Assembly (NCBI RefSeq): GCF_016482825.1
Contig: NZ_JAEMNV010000005.1
Span: 368,921-432,920, forward strand
Direction of reading: 5' to 3'
Length of the DNA stretch: 64,000 bases
From: Antrihabitans stalagmiti
Lineage (GTDB): Bacteria; Actinomycetota; Actinomycetes; Mycobacteriales; Mycobacteriaceae
This document shows, in pieces, positions 45,348-54,310 of the stretch. Under the pieces are notes generated by a model. It saw nothing but the letters and a program-made list of their open reading frames with translations. It was not told where the DNA came from and did no database searches. The position numbers were made by a program, and so were the translations under genes. Each line of letters begins with the position of its first letter. Position 1 is the stretch's first letter.

Positions 45348-45692
45348 TGGGTAGGCCCGCCGCCAGCGTCGACAATTCGAGGCGTTGGCCGCTCGCACTG
45401 CACTGAAGTCCTGACGTTCTTTCATCAGGTGTACTGCCGCATGATGTTTCTCGGCTACGCCCGGTGAGGAGCGGACACCAACATTTGCCGACCGCACCAG
45501 CCAATGCTCAGCATCTGACCATGGCTACAGGCGGTGTCACTCCGACTGTGCATCAACACCTTTGTCACTGATGTGCACAGCGTTGTTTGCACCGTCGCCG
45601 GTCGGTACGAGCTGAACGGATCTGTCCCGGGCCCATCGGAGACCTCGAAGGGTCGTGATCCGGACCGGGCGGACGACCTCGGAGGTCTCCCC
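45348..45692. other. Intergenic region, no gene seen
   Basis: 345 bases. Only short unsupported frames. No CsoR- or BlaI-type dyad found. Confidence 0.4.
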
Positions 45693-46394
45693 ATGCACAA
45701 AAAGTCGATAACAGAAACAGTTGCCAGGTTCTACGCCGGACGCGTCCGCGACCGCTTCACCGCCTGGCAGCCGAAACGCCGCAAACTCACGATCACAGGA
45801 ACCAGTCCCACCGATAGCACGGTCACTCTGCGGTGTCCCCGCATCTCGGATGCCCCCGCATGGCGCCAGTCGCGGCTACGAAATCAGGCCGTCATCGAAC
45901 CGTTCTGGACGTCGTCGGATACGTGTTGGGAGCAGCGCCACACCGAGACGGTGTGGATTCGCGAATGTCTGCACAGCCGAGCCGTCACAACGGCAGGCCA
46001 CGCACTGCCCATGGTGATCGAAGTGGGTGGACGATTTGCTGGCCAGTGCAACTTCGAATGGATCGACATGCACAACGGGACCGCCGAGGTTGGGATCTGG
46101 GTGGATTCAGCGCTTGGACGGTCAGGCATCGGGATCACCGCAGCCACATTGATACTCGAGCACGGCTTCGCCGAACTCGGATTGCATCGCATCTCGGCGC
46201 CGATCAGTATCACCAATGTCGCAGCCAAAAGACTGGTCACCCGCATCGGGCTGATATACGAAGGCACGATGAGCGGCTACCTCGACGTCGGTGGACGACG
46301 AACAGATCATGAATTGTGGGCGATCACCGCCGACCGATTCGCACGTATTCGTGCTGCCGAACAACGCACTGTCGATAGCTGGAAACCCCAATAA
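45693..46394 (+). CDS. GNAT-family N-acetyltransferase (RimJ/RimL-like)
   Basis: 233 residues with GGAGGT six bases before the ATG. The acetyl-CoA loop is LGRSGIGITAATLIL and the downstream helix is FAELGLHRISAPI, followed by the typical SITNVAAKRLVTRIGLIYEG of ribosomal-protein N-acetyltransferases. A 60-residue N-terminal extension is rich in Arg and Lys. There is no link to metal resistance in the sequence. It may acetylate a protein N terminus or an aminoglycoside-like compound. Confidence 0.85.
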   Translation: MHKKSITETVARFYAGRVRDRFTAWQPKRRKLTITGTSPTDSTVTLRCPRISDAPAWRQSRLRNQAVIEPFWTSSDTCWEQRHTETVWIRECLHSRAVTTAGHALPMVIEVGGRFAGQCNFEWIDMHNGTAEVGIWVDSALGRSGIGITAATLILEHGFAELGLHRISAPISITNVAAKRLVTRIGLIYEGTMSGYLDVGGRRTDHELWAITADRFARIRAAEQRTVDSWKPQ

Positions 46395-46605
46395 TGAACA
46401 CTCACGCAGGTTTTCTGCGATGACCAAACCGCTGCAATCGGTGGCCATGGCCCGGCTCGAAGACCACATCGGCCGATGCGTGGTCGATTGCAGCTGTTGC
46501 GGGCAGCCCCGAAGCGCAGGCGAAGGTCAAAGAGGCAACCGGTGCGACTGCGCGCCTCCTCCCGGTCCTAGCTACGCGACTTCAGCGCCGGATCTGTCAT
46601 CCCCG

Positions 46606-48534
46606 TCAGGGATACACGAATCGGCGGGTGACGAGATGTTTGGCGTCGGTGAATATTTCCTCGCTGATCCTGCCTGATTCGTCGAGCGTCAGTAAGACAT
46701 TCATCCCAGCAGCGGGGTAGCCGAGCGCCAGACGAACGGGTCTGGCGTCGTTCGGAAGACGGACGGCAAGCGGAGCGGTGCCGTCCGCGTAGGGTTCCTG
46801 CGCGAGGAAGAAGGCCGCGGGAATGTCCAGCTGCTCGGGGTCGCGGGCTGCAGCGGTGGCGTCGCTGGTGACGGTTTCGTAGACGGTGAGATCACCGGAG
46901 GCCCGTGTCGCCGCAACGGCTCGTGCAAGGTCGTCGCCGACAGGTTCGACCGGCCAGGGTACGGGCAGGCTTACGGTGGCGCCGTGCCAGCCGTCTGCCT
47001 CGACCCGCAGGGTCAGGATGTTGGTGCCGTCATGCCAGTCGGCCGGCGCAACGAAACATCCTCGCCCGCACTGTCGGAACGAGAGCTCGGCGCCGACTCT
47101 CTGTTCGCCGTCCAGGCGTGCTGCAAGCCCGTAGTGCTGGTCCGGATCCGGCGCGTAGTAATCCCCGCGCCGCGGCGTGGACAGTCGCACCACCAGTTGT
47201 TCTTCGCTGGCGGCGACACTGACCCCGACCTGTCCGGCCAGCGTTGCCAGAGGTAGCACGACGCCGATAGACGACGGCGGAGGCGCCGACTCTTGCGCGC
47301 TGCCACCGACAGGCGGCGGCGTCGATACCCGTACGGCACTGGCCGCCAGCACGACAACCAGCACGATGTTTTCGGCCCGAAGCACCGTGGGCGCCTTGTC
47401 GGTTCGTTGCCCGCTCCGCAGAGCCAGTCTGGCCACAAATGCCAACCCGGAGGCTACTGCGACGAGGCCGAGCTTGATCAGCAGCACCCGGCCGTAGCTG
47501 GTGGTGACGACGTCCGCGATCGGGATCAGTAGCAGCGCCGTGACTGCTCCGGTCGTGATCACGACGACGAAGGTCCACATCGCCAATGCGATGTATCCGG
47601 CCAGTACCCATCGCACCGCAGCCCGTTGATGTCGCCAGGCGACGACGGCTCGGACTGTGTGCAGTAGTGCACCGACCCAGATCGCCGCCGCAGCCAGATG
47701 GATACCGGTGAGGACCGCCCCCCAGCCCGGTGCGGCGAGGTTGGCGTGCGAGCGCACTCCTTCCGCGGCAACAACGATGAGAAGCGCCGCAGCGGGCCAG
47801 GTCCGACCGCGGATCGAGGTAAGAGTGATTGCCAGCACGAATCCGATTGCTTCGACGATCAACACGAGACCTGATCGGCCTTGCCATAACGCTGCCACGG
47901 TGCCCGCATATACGACGAGCGCGAAAGCCAGTCCTGCCACACCGGCAAGTCCGATCAGTGCTCCGGCCACGGTCCAGGAGCGCACAGTCGGTAGCGCCGA
48001 ATTCTCCGCACGGGCAGAACTGGTGAATCGCGCCGCGAGCAGGCCACCGAGCGACACGGCTACTCCGGTGAACAGCAACCAGCGCAGCACGGCGTCTCTC
48101 CAGGACGTGGCCGAGTTGTCGGGCTGTGCTCTGTCACCGGTGAGGGCAATCCCGACGGCAAAGCGGAAGTCCTGCTCGAGAAGGTCTCCGTCTGCGCCGG
48201 TGACCCGCCATCGCACCGTGTATGTGCCCGGATTCAGGGTGCCGGTGGGGCTGGCGGTGACGAAGCGACCGTCCCTGAGGGTCACCGTCGTGCCCATCGG
48301 CACCTCGTCGCCGTTTATGTCGAAAACGACAAGTGCGGCCGGCCCCGCGGTGACCGCCTCGTTGAACAGCACGGTGATCGACTCGGGCGAGTCGGGGACA
48401 GCACTGTCGGAGCCGGGCTCGGTGAACAGCAGCGTCGGATGCGCATTCACCGGTCCGGCAGTGCCGATGGCGAGCCCCGCTAGTACAAGGAGAAGGGTGC
48501 AACCGCGGATCACCCCGCGGACAGCCGCAATCAT
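46606..48534 (-). CDS. CopC-CopD fusion membrane protein
   Basis: 642 residues from the ATG at 48534, five bases after the preceding gene's stop. A signal peptide ends at VNAHPTLLF, giving a mature N-terminal region with His. The CopC domain (about 30-130) is followed by an eight-helix CopD domain (about 145-430) and a C-terminal outside beta domain (about 450-640) with a Cys pair (FRQCGRGCFV). CopD proteins move copper across the membrane toward the cytoplasm or an oxidase. It is the second CopD in the window. It is cotranscribed with an F510_1955-like lipoprotein gene. Confidence 0.9.
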   Translation of the reverse strand: MIAAVRGVIRGCTLLLVLAGLAIGTAGPVNAHPTLLFTEPGSDSAVPDSPESITVLFNEAVTAGPAALVVFDINGDEVPMGTTVTLRDGRFVTASPTGTLNPGTYTVRWRVTGADGDLLEQDFRFAVGIALTGDRAQPDNSATSWRDAVLRWLLFTGVAVSLGGLLAARFTSSARAENSALPTVRSWTVAGALIGLAGVAGLAFALVVYAGTVAALWQGRSGLVLIVEAIGFVLAITLTSIRGRTWPAAALLIVVAAEGVRSHANLAAPGWGAVLTGIHLAAAAIWVGALLHTVRAVVAWRHQRAAVRWVLAGYIALAMWTFVVVITTGAVTALLLIPIADVVTTSYGRVLLIKLGLVAVASGLAFVARLALRSGQRTDKAPTVLRAENIVLVVVLAASAVRVSTPPPVGGSAQESAPPPSSIGVVLPLATLAGQVGVSVAASEEQLVVRLSTPRRGDYYAPDPDQHYGLAARLDGEQRVGAELSFRQCGRGCFVAPADWHDGTNILTLRVEADGWHGATVSLPVPWPVEPVGDDLARAVAATRASGDLTVYETVTSDATAAARDPEQLDIPAAFFLAQEPYADGTAPLAVRLPNDARPVRLALGYPAAGMNVLLTLDESGRISEEIFTDAKHLVTRRFVYP

Positions 48535-48539
48535 GCTGC

Positions 48540-49370
48540 CTAGTCCAACGTGTAGAGCGATCGCGTCGTCGCGGCGTACGCCGTGTCGTAATTCGCGGCG
48601 GTCAGCGCCTCGACCGAGCCGACGTAGGAGTGCACCTGCCAGTCCTGTCCCTCGCGGCTGCGCCACGCGTTGCCCTCGACGTCGATTCCCCACAGCGCAT
48701 CGCCGGCGCCGGCAAGAATCACCAGGCTGGGGGCGTCGGGTTCGACGGAGAACGACCGAGCGCCATCAGTGCTGTGTTGCAGGCCATCGTCAGTCACCGC
48801 CCACACGCCCGACTCCGTGATCGCGAGCGACGCGACACGCATCGCTGCACCGGATGCCCAAGTCGTGCCGGCATCTGCGGAGACCAGAATCGTGGTGCCG
48901 TCCGAACCGGCCACAACAACACCATCGGTGACGAGCGCGTGAAAGTCCACGTCCCCGACCAAAGACTTGTCGACCCAGGTCTGCCCACCGTCCGCACTGT
49001 GTCGCAGACCCAACGGGTTGGGTGTCGAACTGGACTCCCCCGGATGTCCCGACGCGAAGACCAGGTCGCTACCAGGGACGCCGGTCAACCCCATGAAGTC
49101 GTCGTCGGATCCGCCCACTCGACTGGTCACTCCGGACGGATCGATCGCAAAGAGACCGGAATGCGTCCCTGCCACTATGGTTCCCGCGGCGCCGATGTGG
49201 AGGCCATGCAGGTGGTCGAGTTCAGGATTCAACTCGACCACCTTCACGGCCGGAACCGGTGGAACTTTGGGCGCACTAGCGTGATCGGATGCCGACGAGC
49301 AGCCGGACACGATCAGCACGACCGCCGTGAAGGTTAGCGCCGCGGCGCGAGCAATTCGATGGTGTGACAT
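48540..49370 (-). CDS. F510_1955-type beta-propeller lipoprotein (sialidase-like repeats)
   Basis: 276 residues from the ATG at 49370. The lipobox is LIVSGC. The mature protein shows repeated sialidase/BNR-like blades such as SADGGQTWVD, SADAGTTWAS and STDGARSFSV. A His-containing motif HLHGLHIG lies near the start of the propeller. Proteins of this group accompany copper genes in actinobacteria. No glycosidase active site is evident, so a binding role is more likely than hydrolysis. Confidence 0.82.
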   Translation of the reverse strand: MSHHRIARAAALTFTAVVLIVSGCSSASDHASAPKVPPVPAVKVVELNPELDHLHGLHIGAAGTIVAGTHSGLFAIDPSGVTSRVGGSDDDFMGLTGVPGSDLVFASGHPGESSSTPNPLGLRHSADGGQTWVDKSLVGDVDFHALVTDGVVVAGSDGTTILVSADAGTTWASGAAMRVASLAITESGVWAVTDDGLQHSTDGARSFSVEPDAPSLVILAGAGDALWGIDVEGNAWRSREGQDWQVHSYVGSVEALTAANYDTAYAATTRSLYTLD

Positions 49371-49426
49371 ACAGGGAATACCTCGGTGTCGGGTCGGTGA
49401 ATCGATATCGGCATCAGCTTCCGCCA

Positions 49427-50656
49427 TCACCGCTGGGCACTACCGGCTTGCCATTGGCCCCAGGGCACACTCCAGTCACCGTTCTGCCACTGTTGCAACG
49501 GAGCTCCACCGGTGTTGCGCACTTCCACGACGTCACCGGGACGGGAGAACTCGTAAAACCATTGGGCGTTGGCGGGGCTGAGGTTCAGACACCCGTGCGA
49601 GACGTTGGTGTTTCCCTGGGCCCAGATCGTGTCCGCAAGTTCGTGCAGGTAAATCCCGTCGTTGCTGATGCGGGTGGCGTAGTTGATCGTTTCCTTGTAT
49701 CCGAGACGGGAATTCACTGGCAGACCGTACGTCGAGGAATCCATGATCACCGGGTTCGCTTTGTCCAGGACGGTGTAGATGCCGGGCTGGGTCCAGAACG
49801 AGAGTGTCTGCCCGTTGACGATCTCGGTTCCGCCCATGCCCATCGACGTCGGCATGGTGCGCACGACCTCACCGTTATTGGTCACGGTCACCTGTTTGGT
49901 GGTGTCGTCGGCGACGGAAATGTGTGCGTCGCCGATGGTGAACGAGGTCATCGCATCTTCCTGCCCGAACAGACCCTCACCCAAATCGACGCCGTACACG
50001 TCCGCCCGCACCGTGACGGTAGTGCCGGGGGCGTAGTAGCTCTGCGGACGCCAATGCACGTTCTGGGCATCGGCCCAGTACCACGATCCCTCCACAGTCG
50101 GTGTCGTGTCGACCCGCAGTTGTCTCTCGGCTGCGGCGCGGTCGGTGATCGGTTCGTCGAAATGGGTGACGACCACGATTCCGACACCGTAGGTCGCACC
50201 ATCGACGAGGAGATTGCCGCCGCTGGTGACATGGGACGGTGTGGTCTGGTTATCCGGCGTCACAGTCGAAAACGAGGTCATTCGCTGCGAACGAGTCCCG
50301 TCGGCGTCCACCGCAGAGACCGCGATCTCGTACGTCCTGCCGTACCCCAACGGCACTGCCGGCTTCCATGCCGCGCGATCGGGAGTGAAAATGCCCTCGA
50401 CAACTTTCCCCCCGTCGTTGGTCATGGTCACCGATTGCAGAGTGCCGCCGTCTATTTCGACTGCGACAGGGTCGAGCGGGTTGACCGCCGCGGCGCCGTC
50501 ATCCGGTCGGACGATGACGGCCGGGGCGGGCCTGTCCTTTGGAGATTCGGCGCTGCTCGAAGGGCTCGTCGAGTCCTGAGAGCAGGCGGCTCCGATGACG
50601 ACGAGTACCGCGATTGTGAGGAGGGTGAGAATTCTGCGGGATCGGTGGGTGCACAT
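49427..50656 (-). CDS. L,D-transpeptidase lipoprotein with Ig-like domains
   Basis: 409 residues from an ATG with GGGAGAA upstream. The lipobox is VVIGAAC. Two bacterial Ig-like domains (about 50-250) precede a YkuD catalytic domain with the motif HELADTIWAQG and catalytic Cys in VSHGCLNLS (about residue 355). It forms 3-3 peptidoglycan cross-links, as in mycobacterial Ldts, and has the domain order of LdtMt2-type enzymes. Its setting among copper proteins suggests a response that reinforces the wall; Ldts are themselves sensitive to copper. Confidence 0.93.
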   Translation of the reverse strand: MCTHRSRRILTLLTIAVLVVIGAACSQDSTSPSSSAESPKDRPAPAVIVRPDDGAAAVNPLDPVAVEIDGGTLQSVTMTNDGGKVVEGIFTPDRAAWKPAVPLGYGRTYEIAVSAVDADGTRSQRMTSFSTVTPDNQTTPSHVTSGGNLLVDGATYGVGIVVVTHFDEPITDRAAAERQLRVDTTPTVEGSWYWADAQNVHWRPQSYYAPGTTVTVRADVYGVDLGEGLFGQEDAMTSFTIGDAHISVADDTTKQVTVTNNGEVVRTMPTSMGMGGTEIVNGQTLSFWTQPGIYTVLDKANPVIMDSSTYGLPVNSRLGYKETINYATRISNDGIYLHELADTIWAQGNTNVSHGCLNLSPANAQWFYEFSRPGDVVEVRNTGGAPLQQWQNGDWSVPWGQWQAGSAQR

Positions 50657-50747
50657 GGTTCTCCCGGTCAACGCGAAATGAAGCTTTGGGCGACGCGGCG
50701 TCGGCGGGGCGGGAACCGCAGTGCTGGTTCCCGCCCCCTCGACGGGG

Positions 50748-51377
50748 TTATTTCTGCAGCAGCCCGTTCATCGTGGCGATTTCAGCTTCTTGAGCAGCAA
50801 TGATGTTGCCGGCCAACGCTTTCGCTTCGCCGTTCTTGCCGTCCGCGAGCTCGGTCCGCGCCATTTCGATGGCACCGTTGTGATGGTCGATCATCATCGT
50901 CAACCACGCCGTGTCGAATTCTTCGCCGGTCTTTGCCGCGAGATCGGCCATCTGCCCCGGGGGCATCATCCCGCTCATACCGCCGCCGTGGTTCGTACCG
51001 CCCATGTCCGACGGTGCGGGTTTACCCCACGCCGCGAGCATGCGCGTCATCTGCTCCATCTCCGGGGCCTGGGCGCCTTCGATGGAATCCGCCAGCTCGA
51101 TCACCTGGGGATTGCTGGTGCGACCGTCCACCAGTTTGGCCATCTCTACGGCCTGCGCGTGGTGGGGGTACATCATTTGCGTGAACGTCACATCGGCGTC
51201 GTTGAATTCGGCCGAGGCTTCCGCGGTGGCGGAGGGGGCCGAGGTGCCCATTGCGGCGCTGTTCGACATCTGGCCCATATCGTGGTTGCCGTCGCTGTCA
51301 TCACTACAGCCGGCCAGGACAAGCGCTGCCGCTGCCACGGTGGCGGAAGCGGCGATTTTGATCGTGGTGGAACGCAT
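50748..51377 (-). CDS. DUF305 lipoprotein
   Basis: 209 residues. GAGGAG precedes the ATG and the lipobox is LVLAGC. The linker is rich in Met and His. The DUF305 helical domain carries MMYPHHAQAVEMA and MMIDHHNGAIEMA, two HH motifs suited to metal binding, with a Met/His-rich MGGTNHGGGMSGMM between them. It is a paralogue of 19573-20298 and the intact counterpart of the relic at 44702. A hairpin separates it from the upstream DUF6153 gene. Confidence 0.92.
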   Translation of the reverse strand: MRSTTIKIAASATVAAAALVLAGCSDDSDGNHDMGQMSNSAAMGTSAPSATAEASAEFNDADVTFTQMMYPHHAQAVEMAKLVDGRTSNPQVIELADSIEGAQAPEMEQMTRMLAAWGKPAPSDMGGTNHGGGMSGMMPPGQMADLAAKTGEEFDTAWLTMMIDHHNGAIEMARTELADGKNGEAKALAGNIIAAQEAEIATMNGLLQK

Positions 51378-51441
51378 CAGAGAACTCCTCTAACTATCGG
51401 TGTGCGAAAAGGGTGAGGCAGGCGCAGCGACGCGCCTGGGT

Positions 51442-51466
51442 AGGTGACCCACTCGGTGGGTCACCT
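51442..51466 (-). terminator. Hairpin terminator after DUF6153 copy 2
   Basis: Perfect 11-base stem AGGTGACCCAC with a 3-base loop (TCG), directly after the stop of the minus-strand gene at 51468. Confidence 0.8.
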
Positions 51467-51467
51467 G

Positions 51468-51908
51468 TCACACCCGCAACACCGACAGTTGCGCAAGAGT
51501 CGGAACAGTCCACGGCGGCGCACGCCCCGAATGAGTGCGAAACCAGGACGCCACGCTGTGATGGTGGTGATCGGAGGTCGAGGTGGGCGACATCGACTTC
51601 ACGACAATCAGTGCGGCCGCGATCGTGAGAACCGCCAAACACAGGTGTTGCATGCCACTGTGACACGAGCAGTCACCCGTGCACAGGCCCGACTGCAGCG
51701 AAGGAACGCCCCCAGTGGACGCGATGGCAGCGGAGACGTCGTGGGAATGTGCATGGCCGTCGGCAACCGGCTCCGCTGACGCCACTTTGGCACGTATGGG
51801 GTGCGAAAGTGGGAGCGAATGCATGAACAGCACGCCGAACAGCACCGCCAGAACAGCGGCGACGCGCAACAGGTGCCTCGCCTTCACCGCCGCACCGCAC
51901 GCTTTCAC
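51468..51908 (-). CDS. DUF6153-type membrane protein, copy 2
   Basis: About 146 residues from a GTG at 51908; a GTG at 51887 (starting VKARHLLRVA) aligns with the paralogue and is an alternative. The first helix ends VLFMHSLPL. The outside loop is His/Cys-rich (ADGHAHSHD and CTGDCSCHSGMQH), and a second helix and tail end LAQLSVLRV. Apart from the helices the strongest match to copy 1 is this C-terminal LSVLRV. It is likely a copper- or metal-binding membrane protein of unknown activity. Confidence 0.78.
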   Translation of the reverse strand: MKACGAAVKARHLLRVAAVLAVLFGVLFMHSLPLSHPIRAKVASAEPVADGHAHSHDVSAAIASTGGVPSLQSGLCTGDCSCHSGMQHLCLAVLTIAAALIVVKSMSPTSTSDHHHHSVASWFRTHSGRAPPWTVPTLAQLSVLRV

Positions 51909-52246
51909 ACCCACGATGCTACCGATATGCGGGCACCGAGAGGCAGACGACGCGACAACACACCGCCGATCGCAGTTGCATCGCCCACACGACTGATCGC
52001 CATCGCCGCCGGGTGGTTTCTGATGCACGACCCGATCGCACAGAACACGTTAATCGGCATTCGCGCGGGGTGTCAGAACGTTCTGAGTAACCTGCTGGGG
52101 TTGGTGTGTTTCAAGTTGTTATCGAGTTTCCTGGTGCAGATGATGCAGAAGTGCAATAGTGAGCGGCGTGTCGGCTTGACTTCGAGGCCACGCACTCACG
52201 CTGATCTACCGGGCGTCACGTCCATGTAGGTCGAGGAGGAATTAGA
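51909..52246. other. Intergenic region upstream of the third M23 gene
   Basis: 338 bases, no supported gene. Unlike the leaders of M23 copies 1 and 2, no ACTA-N7-TAGT dyad is present. The ribosome site GAGGAGGAA lies at its end. Confidence 0.45.
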
Positions 52247-53248
52247 ATGCGTCGCTCACCGGCCCACAAGGGCTCCACCGGCCATCGACCGAGATCGGCC
52301 GTTCAGGCTGTCCTCGGCCTCGGGATGCTCGGCGGACTGGTGGCATTTGCGCCGGCCGTGTCGGCCGCACCCGGCGACAGCCCGGCTCGTGAGGCCCATC
52401 TGCGTGGCGAAGTGGCCGACATCCTCATCGAATCTCTGCGCGCGATCGGTTCCAGCGGCGCACTCGACGAACTGGCCGGACCAACTGGTCGAATCACGTC
52501 GTGCCTGGTCGACGTGACCACATCGCCATCCACAACGCCAACCGAAAGACCGGGCGCGTTGGCCACGATCACGCCGTGCATCGGCGCAGTGAACGACGTC
52601 GACCCCACCGTGCTGACTGGCCTGCTCACAACTCTCCCTGTCGGCAAACTGGTGTCGACACTTGCCGCCGCAAAGACGCCACACGATCCATCGCTGGAAC
52701 ACGGGCCAGATTCCGACGCCACGACTCCCCCACTTACGGCCGATCCTCGCGCGAGCCGCGTCGTCCCGTCCGACGAATCGACATCGGAACCGGCGCAACG
52801 GACCCGACCAGACCGCACTCGCCCGAATCCCACCCTGCCCGGCTCCGCAAAATTCGTCGCGCCAACCTCGGGTGAGATCACCTCACCCTTCGGAGACGGG
52901 CGCAACCACGAGGGCATCGACATCGCCAACTCCGTAGGCACTCCGATAGTGGCGGTTGCGGACGGGAAAGTTATCAGCGCAGGACCTGCACAGGGATTCG
53001 GGCTCTGGGTGCGAATACGCCACGACGACGGCACCGTGACTACCTATGGACACAACAACAACAATGGCGTCGCGGTCGGCCAACGCGTTCGCGCAGGACA
53101 GCAAATTGCTACCGTCGGAAACCGCGGAATCTCGTCCGGTCCCCACCTCCACTTCGAAGTAGCCTCACCCACCGGCGAGAAGGTCGATCCCGTCGACTGG
53201 TTGGACGAGCGCGACGCCGGCATATCAGACGCCGATATCGATTCCTGA
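52247..53248 (+). CDS. Secreted M23 (LytM) peptidase-domain protein, copy 3
   Basis: 333 residues with GAGGAGG before the ATG. The signal peptide ends at AVSAAPGD. The middle domain has two cysteines (ITSCLVDV and ITPCIGAV) at positions matching copy 1. After a charged linker the M23 domain shows HEGID and HLHFE zinc ligands. The M23 domains of copies 1 and 3 are nearly the same apart from the loop after YGHN. It stands between DUF6153 and lpqS genes, so all three copies sit next to copper genes. Confidence 0.9.
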   Translation: MRRSPAHKGSTGHRPRSAVQAVLGLGMLGGLVAFAPAVSAAPGDSPAREAHLRGEVADILIESLRAIGSSGALDELAGPTGRITSCLVDVTTSPSTTPTERPGALATITPCIGAVNDVDPTVLTGLLTTLPVGKLVSTLAAAKTPHDPSLEHGPDSDATTPPLTADPRASRVVPSDESTSEPAQRTRPDRTRPNPTLPGSAKFVAPTSGEITSPFGDGRNHEGIDIANSVGTPIVAVADGKVISAGPAQGFGLWVRIRHDDGTVTTYGHNNNNGVAVGQRVRAGQQIATVGNRGISSGPHLHFEVASPTGEKVDPVDWLDERDAGISDADIDS

Positions 53249-53784
53249 CTTGCTGTGATGTCGAATCCTTGGGCCGATACTGCGGCTACTCCCGGTGTAT
53301 GGGCGGGCGCATTCCCGCCAAAGTGACGTCCACCAGCCGACAGACTGCGGCCACCGAGTCAAGGGGCCGGCAGCGGTGAGCGCACGCAGGCAGTAAGAGG
53401 CGAGCTCATCGCATCCCAGGGTGAGATCCCAACGGCAAACCGGTATCGAAGGCTGAGAGCACCCTTCCAGATTGGTTCACGTTCAGCATCGTCTTCTTAG
53501 CGCGGCGTTGGACCCCGAGCGCCCTAACACCGCCGATCGGCCAGGCATTACTGTCCTAACCGTGTGCCAACATCTCGGGTGACGGAGCCCACCTTTAGCT
53601 ACGCCGCGTCTCAAAACGTGGGCGCCGTGAACCACGCTCGACACGGCAGAGAACAGCCTCTGATCTGCCGGTTTTGGCCACCAGCCACTCGGTTCAGGCA
53701 TTCGTACGGGACATACGACACGTCACCTGCGGCCGCAGCACCAGCCCGGATACATGTTTCCGCACTGTTACGGTGGGGAGCATT
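53249..53784. other. Intergenic region before lpqS, no gene seen
   Basis: 536 bases. No supported reading frame and no ATACCC/GGGTAT dyad, although lpqS in M. tuberculosis is under RicR control. I saw no riboswitch pattern that I could name. Confidence 0.4.
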
Positions 53785-54219
53785 ATGGAGGTCACCGCGG
53801 TCCGTCCCATGCGTCTGCATGTGCTCGTCGCTGTGTCCGCGGTCCTGTGCTTGCTCGGCCTGACCGTCGTTCAATGTGCGCTTTTCAGCGATGACAAGTC
53901 GCTGCCGCCACACTCTCACGACCTGACAGCGACAAGTCAGACGACTCCCGATGAGATGGATCAATCGTCCCCAGACTCAGGTGCGCACCCCCACATACAA
54001 GACGGGTCGGCCCGGGACGTTCACGAACTGCAGCCTGCCCTCCAACGGGTCCGCACCGACAACCCGCTACGACCACTGGCGGTGATTGCCGCTGCGGTCA
54101 CCACGCTGGTCGCCGCCGTGCTGTCCCTCGTTGTGTCGGCTCGCGGACCTCCACGATCGCCCATCCCCGCTCGTAGCGGGCGCGCGATATTGCAAGACCT
54201 CTGTATCGCCAGGTGCTGA
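53785..54219 (+). CDS. lpqS: LpqS-like copper-associated envelope protein
   Basis: 144 residues from the ATG at 53785 (GGGGAG upstream). The first helix is about residues 10-30. The outside loop is rich in His, Asp and Ser (LPPHSHDL, SGAHPHIQ), a second helix follows, and the tail ends RAILQDLCIARC. There is a cysteine in the first helix (VVQCALF) but no strict lipobox. The assignment rests on layout and position: lpqS, cysK2 and an MFS gene follow each other here exactly as Rv0847-Rv0849 do in M. tuberculosis. Confidence 0.75.
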   Translation: MEVTAVRPMRLHVLVAVSAVLCLLGLTVVQCALFSDDKSLPPHSHDLTATSQTTPDEMDQSSPDSGAHPHIQDGSARDVHELQPALQRVRTDNPLRPLAVIAAAVTTLVAAVLSLVVSARGPPRSPIPARSGRAILQDLCIARC

Positions 54220-54310
54220 GCACCAGCTGACAGGCCACCGAGTTCGACTCTGTGGTCCGTCTACTGCTGCCCATCTCACCTGACCACTAGTACAGGGATG
54301 AATCACCATC

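Noticed and set aside
46420-46677. 85-codon Cys-rich frame (VVDCSCCGQP) overlapping the end of CopCD
   Set aside because: Suggestive cysteines but no ribosome site, a Pro/Ser-rich tail, and overlap with a well supported gene on the other strand.
53249-53784. Possible riboswitch or RicR box before lpqS
   Set aside because: No ATACCC/GGGTAT dyad and no conserved aptamer pattern that I could name.
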